Shown piece by piece: positions 41,997-51,734 of a stretch of 64,000 bases of DNA; the first letter of the stretch is position 1, and every line of letters starts with the position of its first letter. The notes beneath the pieces are model-generated. The model was not told where the DNA came from, ran no database searches, and saw nothing but the letters and a program-made list of their open reading frames with translations. Source of the DNA: Desulfoscipio gibsoniae DSM 7213 (GTDB taxonomy: Bacteria > Bacillota > Desulfotomaculia > Desulfotomaculales > Desulfallaceae); assembly GCF_000233715.2 (NCBI RefSeq), contig NC_021184.1:620001-684000 (forward strand), given 5' to 3'. The position numbers and the translations under genes were made by a program.

Positions 41997-43964
41997 TTAA
42001 AATTTTTCCGGTAAAGCTTTTTTCATTTTCCTCCATAACGTGGCTTGGCTTATGTTTAACATTTGGGCCATTTTTTTCCTGTTCCAATTAACTTTTTCTC
42101 CTACCTTAAGCAAAAGATCACGTTCCGAAGCAAACCTAGCCTCAGATAAAGTTTGTTTATTGATATGAACAGTGTCAAGGGGCTCTGATTTTGCATGGCT
42201 GAGTGTAAGTCCGCATCTTATTTCCTCAAAGAGTTCTTCCAATGGGAAAGGGGAGGGTTGATGATAAGTTGTAAGGGCAACATATCTTTCAGCAAAGTTT
42301 TCCAATTCGCGAACATTTCCGGGCCAGGGATAATTAGCTAATAATGATAAATCTTTAAGAGTATTGATATTAGTATGTGATTTTATCGCAAACTTTTTTA
42401 CAAAGTAATTAAATAATAAGGGTATATCTTCCGGGCGTTCCCGCAGTGGAGGGATACGCAAAAGAAGGACATTTAAGCGAAAATATAAATCCTGACGAAA
42501 TACCCCTTCTTGTATAGCCGTCTCAAGGTTGTTGTTGGTCGCGGCGATAATTCGGACATTAATAGGTATTATTCTTGTTCCTCCCAATCTTGAGATTTCC
42601 TTCTCCTGAATAACCCGTAATAATTTTGCTTGCAATTCAAGGGGCATGGTACCTATTTCGTCAAGAAAAAGTGTCCCTTCATGCGCTAGTTCAAAAATCC
42701 CTTGTTTGCCAGCCTTTTTGGCGCCTGTAAAAGCGCCTTCTTCATAACCAAAAAGTTCACTTTCAGCTAGCTCTTTAGGTAAGGCAGAACAGTTAACAGA
42801 AACAAATGGACCCTTAGCTCGTGAGCTTAGTTTATGGATACTATGGGCAAATATTTCTTTTCCCGTACCTGTTTCGCCATAAAGAAGAACTGTTGAATCG
42901 GTATTAGCAAAGGCGGACGCTTTTTCTTTAGCCAGTCTTATGGTTTTGCTGCTACCAATAATATCATTAAGGGAAAACTTGGCAACCAAACCCTTGTTAG
43001 ACAATTGCTTACGTATTTTATATTCGATTGATTGTAACTGTGAAGTTTCTGTAAAGGTGATAATAGTTTTGTTTTGGGGATCTTTTAAGGAAGAACGAAC
43101 TATATTGGCTACGATGCTTCCTTCTTTGCGTGGAAGCAATAGCCCAAGATGGGGGGTATTTATTTGATCATCAACTGCCGTTTGTAAAGAAGCAACACCA
43201 TCAGGAGAAATAATGTCATGTAATACATTAAATAAATCTTTGTTCAACAGATTAGCCTTATCAGCTTTAAAAATCTGACAAGCACAGTTGTTAATATAGG
43301 TAATATTGTGGTCTTTATCAAGGAAAATAAACCCTTCGTGCAATAAATCCAGTAATAATTGGAATTCTCTAATGTACTCTTTTTCCTTTTGAATAGCTCT
43401 GAACACATCAAGTGCCTTCCAAATGGACCGAATAATTGTATCCTTTTTCATTTGTATTATTTCGTAGGAAAGCGATAAGTCCGAAGCATGGCTGGCAATC
43501 AATACGCCACCTACAACAACATCGGGATTAAACCTTTTGACTTCATGAATGGTATCGAGCGCATCTTGTCTGGAATGATAATAAAATTTAGCAACCTCAA
43601 TACCAAGAACACGCGGCCAATCGCTTAGTTCATATTCCTGTGTATGGTGAGTAACTAGGGCAATTCTTCGACCTTTATTACGAGCGGTTTTTAAAGCATC
43701 TAAAACGTTGGAAAAGGTAACGGAGCGAGCTATAACAGGTATATTAAGGTGTTCAGATAAAAGTTCTACTGTATCAACGCGACTAATAAGAATATCACAC
43801 TTTTTTTCGAGCTTTTTTGCGGCGGCCAATATTTCTTTTTCATCCAGTGGGTCAGGTTGAGCAATCTCCATGCTCCCTATATCGTTCTTAAAATCTTGAT
43901 AAGCTTCTGAACAAATATCGATTAAATGAGAATGGAAAATAATATGACCAATTCTTGGAATCAT
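41997..43964 (-). CDS. PrpR_N-PAS-AAA+ sigma-54-dependent activator
   Basis: 655 residues: PrpR-type N-terminal sensor (about 1-195), a PAS domain (about 200-310), and an AAA+ domain with Walker A GETGTGKE, the sigma-54 contact loop GAFTGA ([17 protein letters not shown]), Walker B TLFLDEIG, and a Fis-type HTH ([20 protein letters not shown]). PrpR_N domains usually sense small organic acids or CoA-pathway metabolites. The gene is divergent from module 2, whose upstream region has a sigma-54 promoter motif, so it is the probable activator of module 2 and of bbs copy 2. Confidence 0.9.
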   Translation of the reverse strand: MIPRIGHIIFHSHLIDICSEAYQDFKNDIGSMEIAQPDPLDEKEILAAAKKLEKKCDILISRVDTVELLSEHLNIPVIARSVTFSNVLDALKTARNKGRRIALVTHHTQEYELSDWPRVLGIEVAKFYYHSRQDALDTIHEVKRFNPDVVVGGVLIASHASDLSLSYEIIQMKKDTIIRSIWKALDVFRAIQKEKEYIREFQLLLDLLHEGFIFLDKDHNITYINNCACQIFKADKANLLNKDLFNVLHDIISPDGVASLQTAVDDQINTPHLGLLLPRKEGSIVANIVRSSLKDPQNKTIITFTETSQLQSIEYKIRKQLSNKGLVAKFSLNDIIGSSKTIRLAKEKASAFANTDSTVLLYGETGTGKEIFAHSIHKLSSRAKGPFVSVNCSALPKELAESELFGYEEGAFTGAKKAGKQGIFELAHEGTLFLDEIGTMPLELQAKLLRVIQEKEISRLGGTRIIPINVRIIAATNNNLETAIQEGVFRQDLYFRLNVLLLRIPPLRERPEDIPLLFNYFVKKFAIKSHTNINTLKDLSLLANYPWPGNVRELENFAERYVALTTYHQPSPFPLEELFEEIRCGLTLSHAKSEPLDTVHINKQTLSEARFASERDLLLKVGEKVNWNRKKMAQMLNISQATLWRKMKKALPEKF

Positions 43965-44587
43965 TCAGGTAGCCTCCTCAGATATCTCAAAACTTATGGC
44001 AGTAGTTTCAATATATTTTATCGACGGTGGCTCTATAGCACCGAAATATTCAGGCTGATAGAAAACATAAAATAAAACATTTATAGTTTCAATTATGAAA
44101 GAAGTGGTTTAGTAATGAATGCAAGTCTTTCATTATTAAAATATTTACCAAAAAGCAATAAACCCAACTTTTGTATAATAATTGCATGTTCCTAGGCGTT
44201 TTCTTTAAAATTTTTCATACTATTCAAAAGGTGGTATAATATTTGCAATATTCAGTAAAGTATAGTTTAATAAGTTGATATGCTGGCTGATAGATTTTAT
44301 ATATCCAATGTATTTGTTATTTCTAACAGTGATATTCTAATGTTTAAATTGTGACTTGTTCTATCTTTTGCTAAATATTGCTTCTATATCCCAGGTCGTT
44401 AATCCTGCTATTGGGGTTTGCACTACAACCATAGTATAAAGGGACAATCTATGTGTATAAAAGATTGAAAATTAAGATAATTTGGGGTATTTGTAAATAT
44501 GCTTAATGATAACATAATAAGCTGTCAAATAATGCTAAATAATTTAATTAAAAAAACAAAAAAATAAACACGAAAGGAGGTGGTATT
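43965..44587. other. Long divergent regulatory region
   Basis: 623 AT-rich bp between the sigma-54 regulator and module 2. Besides the sigma-54 motif at 44232 there is a weaker one (TTGTATAATAATTGCA, 44171-44186, with only one G at -24). No gene was recognised. The length leaves room for upstream activator sites and a 5' leader of about 330 nt. Confidence 0.6.
44232..44247 (+). promoter_or_regulatory. Sigma-54 promoter motif upstream of module 2
   Basis: TGGTATAATATTTGCA has GG and GC separated by exactly ten bases (44233-34 and 44245-46), matching the -24/-12 pattern. It faces bssC2. Confidence 0.75.
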
Positions 44588-44776
44588 GTGGCTAATTGTG
44601 CAGAATGTAAGTCGTTCTTTCCAATTCCAGAAAGCGAGGATGATTTTGAACAGGGTAAAGGTGATTGTATACGTGAAGAAAAGGACCCAAAAGGCAAGTT
44701 TTGGTTGTCTAAACCGGTAATGAGTGATATGCCAGCAGATAATTGCAAATATTTCACTAAAAAACTTGCTAATTAA
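44588..44776 (+). CDS. bssC: Gamma subunit (BssC) of benzylsuccinate synthase 2
   Basis: 62 residues with CAEC, GDCIREE and NCKYF, the cluster ligands of BssC, and the conserved GKFWLSKPV. Start GTG 44588 follows AAAGGAGG. First gene after the sigma-54 promoter, 33 bp before the alpha gene. Confidence 0.92.
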   Translation: MANCAECKSFFPIPESEDDFEQGKGDCIREEKDPKGKFWLSKPVMSDMPADNCKYFTKKLAN

Positions 44777-44809
44777 CCTTTTAATTTATATAAGGAGGGT
44801 TATTTGTTT

Positions 44810-47410
44810 ATGGCAAATAGGCATCATCCAATTGAGTTTAATGGCAAAATTATCGATTTTCCTTATGAAAACCCGGCAGAGGAAAATATACCGGAAGAAG
44901 AACTTCACCAGAATCTGGCGCGCCCGATTACTGAAAGAACAAAAAGACTTAAATCCAGGTGCCGTTGGAAGCATGCAACAGCTGGAGAATTTGTGGATGA
45001 AGGCGTAAGAGCGGGAATAGAGCGGATGCGTTTAATTACCGAGGCACATAAACAATCCGAGGGGAAGCCGCAGGTAATCAGAAGGGCTTTAGGCCTGGCA
45101 AATATTCTAAACAAGTGTACCGTAATCTTGCAGGAAGACGAACTTATCATTGGATATCATGCGGAACACCCCAGCTATGTTCCACTGTATCCAGAGCTGG
45201 CTTACATGGCTGTGCAGGACTACATTCAAAGCCCGAAGTATGCCCCGTTGCCCGTGGAAGAGGCTATGGAAATAAATGAGTACTGGAAAAAATATTCCTT
45301 GCAGTCTCAGTGTGAAGCTTATTTTACAGAGGAAGAATTGTTTCAGATGTACCAGGTAAGCACAATAGAAGCGCCTGAATTTGCCACAGGATATAACAGT
45401 ATTATACCCCCGTATGAAACAGTGTTGGAGGATGGCGTGCTGAAAAGGATTGAGTTGGCCGAACAGCACATCAAGGAAGCAATGGAAAAAATGGCCGAGC
45501 CGTATTGGAATGCCCCGGAAAGATTGCAGTGGATATCAAAAATTGATGAATGGAAAGCAATGATCATTGCCGGCAAGGCTGTTATTGCCTGGGCCAGGCG
45601 CCATGCCCGGCTGTGCAAGATCGTCGCGGAACATTTTGAAACTAATCCCAAGAGAAAAGATGAATTATTAATGATCGCCGATATTTGCCAGAGAGTGCCG
45701 GCTGAGCCTTCTACAGGCCTCAGGGATGCAATGCAGTCCAAATGGTTTACTTATCTTATTTGTCATGCCATTGATCGGTATGCTAGTGGGTACGCCCAAA
45801 AGGAAGACAAATTGTGCTGGCCGTATTACAAAGCCAGTGTAATTGAAAAAACGTTCCAGCCAATGACTCATGAGGACGCGGTTGAACTCTTTGAGTGCGA
45901 GCGGTTAAAAATTTCTGAACATGGTGCCGGTAAATCAAGAGGATATCGGGAAATCTTTCCGGGATCCAATGACTTGTTTATTCTTACAATTGGCGGTCTG
46001 AACCGGGACGGCAGTGATGGTTGCAACGACTGTACCGATGCCATTCTTGAGGCGGCGAGAAATATCAGAACTACGGAGCCTTCTATCGTATTCAGGTGGC
46101 ACCCTAAAGGTCGTGAAAAGACAAAACGCCGTGTTTTTGAATGCATAAGGGATGGATTGGGCTATCCCTCGATTAAGCATGACGGCGTTAATACAGCGCA
46201 AATGCTTTATTATGGTCAGTTCAGCATGAATAATAACGGTGCCACCCCGGAGGAAGCTCATGACTGGGTCAACGTCCTCTGCATGTCCCCCGGTCTTTGC
46301 GGCAGAAGAAAGAGCCAAAAGACCAGGACGGAGGGTGGGGGCGCCATCTTCCCGGCCAAAATTTTTGAAGTCACACTAAATGACGGGTTTGACTGGAGTT
46401 ACGCAAATGCGCAGCTTGGACCGCACACGGGTGATCCCAGAAATTTTAAAACCTTTGAGGATCTATGGGAAGCATTCAGGATACAGTACAGGTATGCTTG
46501 TGACCTTGGTGTCAGATCGAAAGACGTGTCGCGGTATTTTGAGATCAGGCAACTTCAAATGCCCTTTGTTTCCATGCTTGACGATGGCTGTATGGAATTA
46601 GGTATGGATGCCATGGAATTGTCTGAGCAACCAAATGGTTGGAAGAATCCCATAACATCTGTTGTGGCGGGGAATTCACTGGTTGCCATTAAAAAGTTCA
46701 TTTACGACGAAAAAAAATATGCAATGGATGAGTTGCTGACGGCACTACATTGCAATTGGGAAGGCTACGAAGAAATGAGGCGTGATTTTTTGAATGCGCC
46801 CAAGTGGGGAAATGACAATGAATATGCCGATGCGGTAATTAAGCGTTACTATGAAGACATTCTTGCCGGAGAAATGAGGAAAATAACAAATTATTCGGCC
46901 GGTCCTGTGATGCCGGTAGGACAGGCGGTGGGACTCTATATGGAAGTCGGTGCCCGGACCGGCCCGACACCTGATGGTAGATATGGCGGTGAGGCTGCCG
47001 ACGACGGCGGTATCTCCCCGTACATGGGAACCGATAAAAAAGGCCCGACTGCAGTATTGAGGTCCGTTTCCAGAGTTGATTCCAGTTCGCAAAAAGCTAA
47101 CTTGTTGAACCAGCGCCTGTCGGTTCCGATCATGAGGAGCAAACATGGCTTTAAAATCTGGAAGGCTTACATGAGTACTTGGTATGATTTGAATATTGAC
47201 CATGTCCAGTTCAATGTAGTCAGCACGGCTGAAATGAGAGCCGCCCAAAAAGAACCGGAAAAACATCAGGATTTAATTGTACGTGTGGCTGGATTCAGTG
47301 CGCGTTTTGTGGATATTTCCAAGTATGGTCAGGAGACGATTATCGCAAGGACTGAACAGGATTTTGGGCCTGAAGACCTTGAGTTTTTGAATGTTGGCGA
47401 ACTGGGTTAA
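44810..47410 (+). CDS. bssA: Benzylsuccinate synthase alpha subunit 2 (canonical BssA type)
   Basis: 866 residues, the length of Thauera BssA. Radical Gly828 in RVAGFSARF; catalytic Cys491 in VLCMSPG. With a constant offset near two, residues matching the toluene and fumarate contacts of BssA (numbering recalled) are all kept: Tyr195 (197), Ile382/Phe383 (384/385), Leu389 (391), Leu490 (492), Arg506 (508), Trp611 (613), Ile615 (617), Gln705 (707), Val707 (709). This supports toluene or a close analogue as substrate; the product would be benzylsuccinate. ATG 44810 follows AAGGAGGG at ten bases; TTG 44804 is too near. The N-terminal wrap missing in alpha 1 is present. Confidence 0.93.
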   Translation: MANRHHPIEFNGKIIDFPYENPAEENIPEEELHQNLARPITERTKRLKSRCRWKHATAGEFVDEGVRAGIERMRLITEAHKQSEGKPQVIRRALGLANILNKCTVILQEDELIIGYHAEHPSYVPLYPELAYMAVQDYIQSPKYAPLPVEEAMEINEYWKKYSLQSQCEAYFTEEELFQMYQVSTIEAPEFATGYNSIIPPYETVLEDGVLKRIELAEQHIKEAMEKMAEPYWNAPERLQWISKIDEWKAMIIAGKAVIAWARRHARLCKIVAEHFETNPKRKDELLMIADICQRVPAEPSTGLRDAMQSKWFTYLICHAIDRYASGYAQKEDKLCWPYYKASVIEKTFQPMTHEDAVELFECERLKISEHGAGKSRGYREIFPGSNDLFILTIGGLNRDGSDGCNDCTDAILEAARNIRTTEPSIVFRWHPKGREKTKRRVFECIRDGLGYPSIKHDGVNTAQMLYYGQFSMNNNGATPEEAHDWVNVLCMSPGLCGRRKSQKTRTEGGGAIFPAKIFEVTLNDGFDWSYANAQLGPHTGDPRNFKTFEDLWEAFRIQYRYACDLGVRSKDVSRYFEIRQLQMPFVSMLDDGCMELGMDAMELSEQPNGWKNPITSVVAGNSLVAIKKFIYDEKKYAMDELLTALHCNWEGYEEMRRDFLNAPKWGNDNEYADAVIKRYYEDILAGEMRKITNYSAGPVMPVGQAVGLYMEVGARTGPTPDGRYGGEAADDGGISPYMGTDKKGPTAVLRSVSRVDSSSQKANLLNQRLSVPIMRSKHGFKIWKAYMSTWYDLNIDHVQFNVVSTAEMRAAQKEPEKHQDLIVRVAGFSARFVDISKYGQETIIARTEQDFGPEDLEFLNVGELG

Positions 47411-47484
47411 GAAACAGCTTGTAGGGACTTCATGCTTTTGTGCAAGAATCTTATGACTATGCTTAAAAGGAGGAAGTGTTATAT

Positions 47485-47724
47485 ATGGCTGAAACATTAA
47501 AACTTACACATAGATCAGCCGACATCAGGCTTGAGCCGGGGACATCAAAACCTTGCTTAAAATGTAAATGGGGAATTGAGGATCCGACGGACCCCTCTAA
47601 AGGTCAATGCATTGGATCCCGTACCAAAATGGGCAGCATCTGGAAAAGGCTAATCAAAGATTATTATAATATGACCTGTGATAAATTTGAAGAAGGCGAA
47701 GTTTATTTCAGAGACCACGTATAA
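47485..47724 (+). CDS. bssB: Beta subunit (BssB) of benzylsuccinate synthase 2
   Basis: 79 residues with a 20-residue leader, then CLKCKW, DPSKGQC and TCDKFEEGEVYFRDHV. Four Cys can hold the [4Fe-4S] cluster of BssB. ATG 47485 follows AAGGAGG; GTG 47476 is possible but crowds the site. Confidence 0.9.
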   Translation: MAETLKLTHRSADIRLEPGTSKPCLKCKWGIEDPTDPSKGQCIGSRTKMGSIWKRLIKDYYNMTCDKFEEGEVYFRDHV

Positions 47725-47734
47725 AAAAAAGAAT

Positions 47735-47775
47735 GACAACGTGTACCTGTTTTAACAGAATGCACGTTGTCTTAA
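47735..47775 (+). terminator. Hairpin between beta 2 and the MoxR gene
   Basis: GACAACGTG pairs with CACGTTGTC; an inner CTGTT/AACAG stem strengthens it. The T run is weak (TTAAATTATT), so it may reduce rather than stop transcription into bssE2. Confidence 0.55.
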
Positions 47776-47807
47776 ATTATTAATTGGTCCAAAGGAGTGC
47801 ATACGTA

Positions 47808-48662
47808 ATGACCATAAATAATAACATTTTGATTCCAGAGCAAGATCCGTTTTTCTATGTTAGTAGGGAAACCCGGGATATGTTAAACAAAATAAAAATA
47901 ATTTCCGATAAACACCCTGTTAATGTACTGGTTACGGGAAAGCAGGGTTGCGGCAAATCTTCTCTGGTTCGTCAATTCGCCGCTGTTTATAACCGCCCCT
48001 TGGCCAGTTTCCAAATTGGCATTTTAGCCGAACCAGGTCAGCTGTTTGGTGAATATGTACTCAAAGAGGGTGAAACAAGCTATCGCCCTTATTTATTTCC
48101 CGAAGCTATACAGACTCCCTCTTGCGTAATACACCTTGAAGAAATCAACCGGCCCGAACATCCCAAGGCCTTAAATATGCTGTTTTCACTGCTCGCTGAA
48201 GATAGGCAGGTTTGGATGGATGAATTGGGGATGCTGAAAGTTGCTGATGGAGTAACCTTCTTTGCCACAATGAACGAAGGTGAGGAATTCATCGGTACTG
48301 AAATGCTGGACCCCGCCTTAAGGGATCGCTTCTACACTGTTTTAATGGACTATATACCTGAAGATGTTGAAGTTGAGGTCTTGGCACAAAAAACAGGTAT
48401 CAGCAGGGAGCAATCCCGTGAAATTATAGAGATAGTAAACAAACTGAGAGGACATTCAGAACTACCTATGGATGTTTCAACCAGAACCAGTTTAATGATT
48501 GCGGAACTGGTTGCAGTCGGGGCTACGACTAGAGAAGCTATTATATTCAGTATGCAAACAAATAAGGAGTACTTGGAATCTATTCTTTTAACCCTACATC
48601 TTGAAAAAAAATATACTGAAGCTGAAAACACCAGTGCATACGTACTTTTTACCAGAGATTAA
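47808..48662 (+). CDS. bssE: MoxR-family AAA+ ATPase (BssE-like) 2
   Basis: 284 residues with the same Walker A (GKQGCGKSS), Walker B (VIHLEEINR) and sensor 1 as module 1; only scattered substitutions (for example FAEAIQTPY/FPEAIQTPS, VARGV/VADGV). ATG 47808 follows AAAGGAG. Its high similarity to copy 1, against more divergent neighbours on both sides, suggests a separate conversion event or strong constraint. Confidence 0.9.
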   Translation: MTINNNILIPEQDPFFYVSRETRDMLNKIKIISDKHPVNVLVTGKQGCGKSSLVRQFAAVYNRPLASFQIGILAEPGQLFGEYVLKEGETSYRPYLFPEAIQTPSCVIHLEEINRPEHPKALNMLFSLLAEDRQVWMDELGMLKVADGVTFFATMNEGEEFIGTEMLDPALRDRFYTVLMDYIPEDVEVEVLAQKTGISREQSREIIEIVNKLRGHSELPMDVSTRTSLMIAELVAVGATTREAIIFSMQTNKEYLESILLTLHLEKKYTEAENTSAYVLFTRD

Positions 48663-48725
48663 CGGCGGGTTGTATGAAACACGAGATAAAAAATGATGCG
48701 TAAGTATGTGAAAGGAGTGCGGACA

Positions 48726-50435
48726 ATGCCTGCCGGCAAAAATAAACAATCGGGTAATGTGATTAAGACCTTCTTAATACCGGGTGAAGAGGGGTATTCC
48801 GAGTTCTGGAGACGGAATAAATCCCCTGTGGAATTTCTGGAACTGGCTAACCTTTTAGGTGCTATTCTGAAAATATCTGGTTTTATGGGACGCAATGTGG
48901 GTAACATTATCTGGTCGGGAATGAAAACATCTTCGGAAGAAAATGATATTATTTTGGATCCTTCTCTTGTCTTGGGAAAGTACCCCATCCCCGGGAATAA
49001 AACCGATATAGTCGTTGGCATGGCAGTCCATGAAGCGTATAAACGCATGGAGTGGTATGAACGGATAAAAACCTTATCTTTACGAAAAATAGGAAAAGCG
49101 TCTGCAGTTAATATTAGAAAATATATGCTATATGTGGATATGGCTGAGCGGATTTATGTGGACCTGGTAGCTAACCGGTCCATTTTGGGCTTATACGCAG
49201 AGAAAAACCGGAATTATAGATTCGAAGAAGCAAGAAAAGCGTTTTATCAGCCACCTACATTTGATGAATTGCTTTATCTCTGGTGGCTCATTGATGCTGA
49301 TATAAGGGGTTACAAATACAAGGAAGGTTTTACAAATGATATACAAGGTTACTTTGGCTATAATCTTGAACAATTATACCAAAAACCAATGCGCATGCTT
49401 AATTCAATAACTGTAGCTTTAATTGAAGAATGCCTGAAGATCCATAGTATTGTCGACCGCTGTGAGTTCAGGGCGAATCTTTATATCAGTAAGTGGAAGG
49501 AACTTTTAAATCATACCCAATTCTGGATTGCCAGTATTCAAGATTCAACCTACCTGCCAAAAACATCGGATGCCAGTGAAGCGGTCAGTGACGGAGAAAA
49601 ACCACTTAAACCAATTACAGCCTTCATGGCGAAGGAAATCGAAGCTCAATTAAACAGAAAAAACATGGATTTAACAGAAGACATTAGAGTTTTATGCCAG
49701 GATGATGACGTAGTGCCGATAGAGATCAATGATATCGTCCTACCGCTTAAAGATAATTATGACAGACATCTTCTGTACAGATTGCAGGCTATAGTAAGGT
49801 CGCATACAGAAAAAAGAAATTCCATCAGCCGTGGCATGAAAAGTGGGAAGATTGATGCCAGGCGTTTATATAGAGCACCACTTACAGGAAACATATTTAT
49901 GCATAAAAAAGTAGAATACGAAATGACCAATAATATTATTCTTGTCGTTGATGCTTCGGGATCTATGGGTGGTCCTAAATGGAAAGCTATACAGATTATT
50001 TTTTCCATGCTTTATAAAGCTTTAAGCAATTATAACAAAAACACCAGGGTATTTGCCTATAGCGAGGCTAAGGGAACGTGTAATTTAACTGAACTATCCA
50101 AAAAGAGAGGCGAATTATATACGGTTCTTCCCCAGGGCAAGACGGCTTCAGGCGAGGCGATTATTGCCACGGCAATGATGCTGAAAAGAAAGAATAAATA
50201 CCCGTTCATTATTCACATTACAGACGGCGCCTCTAATTGGGGTAGTGATGTAAAGTATGCTATCAATCACTGCAAAAAAAATAAAATAAGTTTAATGACC
50301 TTGGGTTTTGGCTGTGAAAAAAACAATAAGGTGGCATTAAAGAAGGAGTATGGCAACCAGGTGCAGTTTATTGACAATCTGGAAGAGTTCCCGCGCAAAT
50401 TTGGTGATTTATTAGCCCACAGTAAAATTATGTAA
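48726..50435 (+). CDS. VWA-domain partner of the MoxR ATPase, 2
   Basis: 569 residues; colinear with module 1's VWA protein but clearly diverged in the middle helical part. The C-terminal MIDAS is intact (DASGSMGG, GKTASGEA, ITDGASNWG). ATG 48726 follows AAAGGAG. The first 60 residues (NVIKTFLIPGEEGYSEFWRRNKSP) are the most conserved between copies and may be the MoxR-binding part; that is inference. Confidence 0.85.
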   Translation: MPAGKNKQSGNVIKTFLIPGEEGYSEFWRRNKSPVEFLELANLLGAILKISGFMGRNVGNIIWSGMKTSSEENDIILDPSLVLGKYPIPGNKTDIVVGMAVHEAYKRMEWYERIKTLSLRKIGKASAVNIRKYMLYVDMAERIYVDLVANRSILGLYAEKNRNYRFEEARKAFYQPPTFDELLYLWWLIDADIRGYKYKEGFTNDIQGYFGYNLEQLYQKPMRMLNSITVALIEECLKIHSIVDRCEFRANLYISKWKELLNHTQFWIASIQDSTYLPKTSDASEAVSDGEKPLKPITAFMAKEIEAQLNRKNMDLTEDIRVLCQDDDVVPIEINDIVLPLKDNYDRHLLYRLQAIVRSHTEKRNSISRGMKSGKIDARRLYRAPLTGNIFMHKKVEYEMTNNIILVVDASGSMGGPKWKAIQIIFSMLYKALSNYNKNTRVFAYSEAKGTCNLTELSKKRGELYTVLPQGKTASGEAIIATAMMLKRKNKYPFIIHITDGASNWGSDVKYAINHCKKNKISLMTLGFGCEKNNKVALKKEYGNQVQFIDNLEEFPRKFGDLLAHSKIM

Positions 50436-50473
50436 TTATACGTGCATTAGTAATAGAAAGAAGGTGAAAAGTT

Positions 50474-51469
50474 ATGTCAGTCCTAGAAAAGCATAATGAC
50501 CTTTCATTAATCAATAAAATGCCTTTATTTACCAATATACAGCATTTTTCTCTCCAGGATGGTCCCGGTATCAGAACGACGGTATTTGTAAAAGGATGTC
50601 CACTGAGGTGCCCGTGGTGCCATAACCCTGAAACTCAAAGCCCCAAGGTTGAAATTAACTATTTTATTGATAAGTGTATTGGTTGTGCCAGGTGTGTAGA
50701 AATATGTCCAACCGGTGCTACACACGTTGAGTATCATAATGAAGATGCTTTTATTCGGTTTGATAGAAATAAATGCAGCGGGTGTGGTAGGTGTGTGGAT
50801 GTTTGTCTTGAAGGAGCCAGGGAGCGCGTTGGGAACAATTTAACATTAGATGAAGTTGTTAGGGAGGCTACTGCGGATATTTTGTTTTTCATAAAATCTG
50901 GTGGCGGGGTGACTATCAGTGGCGGAGAGCCTCTTTTTTTCCCGGAATTTACAATTGAACTTGCAAAGAAGCTCAAGCAGGAATATATACATGTGGCTGT
51001 TGAAACCTCTGCGTTTTGCCAATGGCATTATTTTGATGAATTGAGGGAATTCGTTGACCTCTTTCTGGTTGACATTAAGACCATGGATCCCGGAAAATAT
51101 CGGGATGTTATTAAATGTGACAGTGAAGTTGTATTTACCAATATTAAAAAACTAGTTGACTCTAGCTCAGCGGTAAGAATTAGACTGCCAATTGTACCCG
51201 GATTTAACAACACGAAAAAGGACTACGAGGCTTATGTAAAGTATCTCAGTACGTTTAAAACAAGAATTGATGTGGATATACTCCCCTTTCATAGCTATGG
51301 AGAAAATAAGTACCAATTATTGGGGAGATTAGATAGCTATAAGTACCGCGGTGTTAATTCAATGTCCAATAACGACGTTATTGATCTGGTAAAAATGCTG
51401 GCAAGTGCGGGATTGCAACCAGGACTTAATATAACAGTCGGTGGTGTGATTGGAGTTGGCGGATCTTAA
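50474..51469 (+). CDS. bssD: Glycyl-radical-enzyme activase 2 (BssD)
   Basis: 331 residues, the usual BssD length. SAM-cluster motif GCPLRCPWC, two ferredoxin-like inserts (CIGCARCVEIC and CSGCGRCVDVC) and GGGVTISGGEPL. It activates alpha 2 by forming the glycyl radical. ATG 50474 is preceded by AGAAGGTG. It is last in module 2, whereas module 1 has its activase ahead of the MoxR gene. Confidence 0.93.
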   Translation: MSVLEKHNDLSLINKMPLFTNIQHFSLQDGPGIRTTVFVKGCPLRCPWCHNPETQSPKVEINYFIDKCIGCARCVEICPTGATHVEYHNEDAFIRFDRNKCSGCGRCVDVCLEGARERVGNNLTLDEVVREATADILFFIKSGGGVTISGGEPLFFPEFTIELAKKLKQEYIHVAVETSAFCQWHYFDELREFVDLFLVDIKTMDPGKYRDVIKCDSEVVFTNIKKLVDSSSAVRIRLPIVPGFNNTKKDYEAYVKYLSTFKTRIDVDILPFHSYGENKYQLLGRLDSYKYRGVNSMSNNDVIDLVKMLASAGLQPGLNITVGGVIGVGGS

Positions 51470-51482
51470 TTATGAAATATAT

Positions 51483-51530
51483 AACATTTCAATACTGAAT
51501 GCCAAAGCTTTCAATATTGAAATGTTTTTT
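51483..51530 (+). terminator. Terminator after bssD2
   Basis: AACATTTCAATA and TATTGAAATGTT pair over 12 bases with a 20-base loop, followed by TTTT. It ends module 2 before the bbs copy 2 promoter. Confidence 0.75.
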
Positions 51531-51608
51531 GGTGCCAGGTGTTGAAAGGTTAAAAGTTGAAAATGAAGACGATCAGGGGTAATGGCTTAATAAGTAATTT
51601 TTGCTGTA
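51531..51608 (+). repeat. Dispersed island repeat R5
   Basis: Starts GGTGCCAGGTGTTGAAAG, has the GACGATCAGGGGTAATGG core and ends TAATTTTTGCTGTAG. It lies between the bssD2 terminator and the sigma-54 motif. Confidence 0.85.
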
Positions 51609-51646
51609 GTAGTAGTGCTTAGAGTGAATTTACTTTTTTGAAAAAC

Positions 51647-51662
51647 TGGCATAGTAATTGCA
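51647..51662 (+). promoter_or_regulatory. Sigma-54 promoter motif upstream of bbs copy 2
   Basis: TGGCATAGTAATTGCA matches the -24/-12 consensus with ten bases between GG and GC. It lies 73 bp before bbsA2. No such motif is present before bbsA copy 1. Confidence 0.85.
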
Positions 51663-51734
51663 ATATTCAAAATATATGAAACATTTACCCAACTTGGTGC
51701 CAGACATAGTTAAATCAAAAAAGGGGGAATTTTT

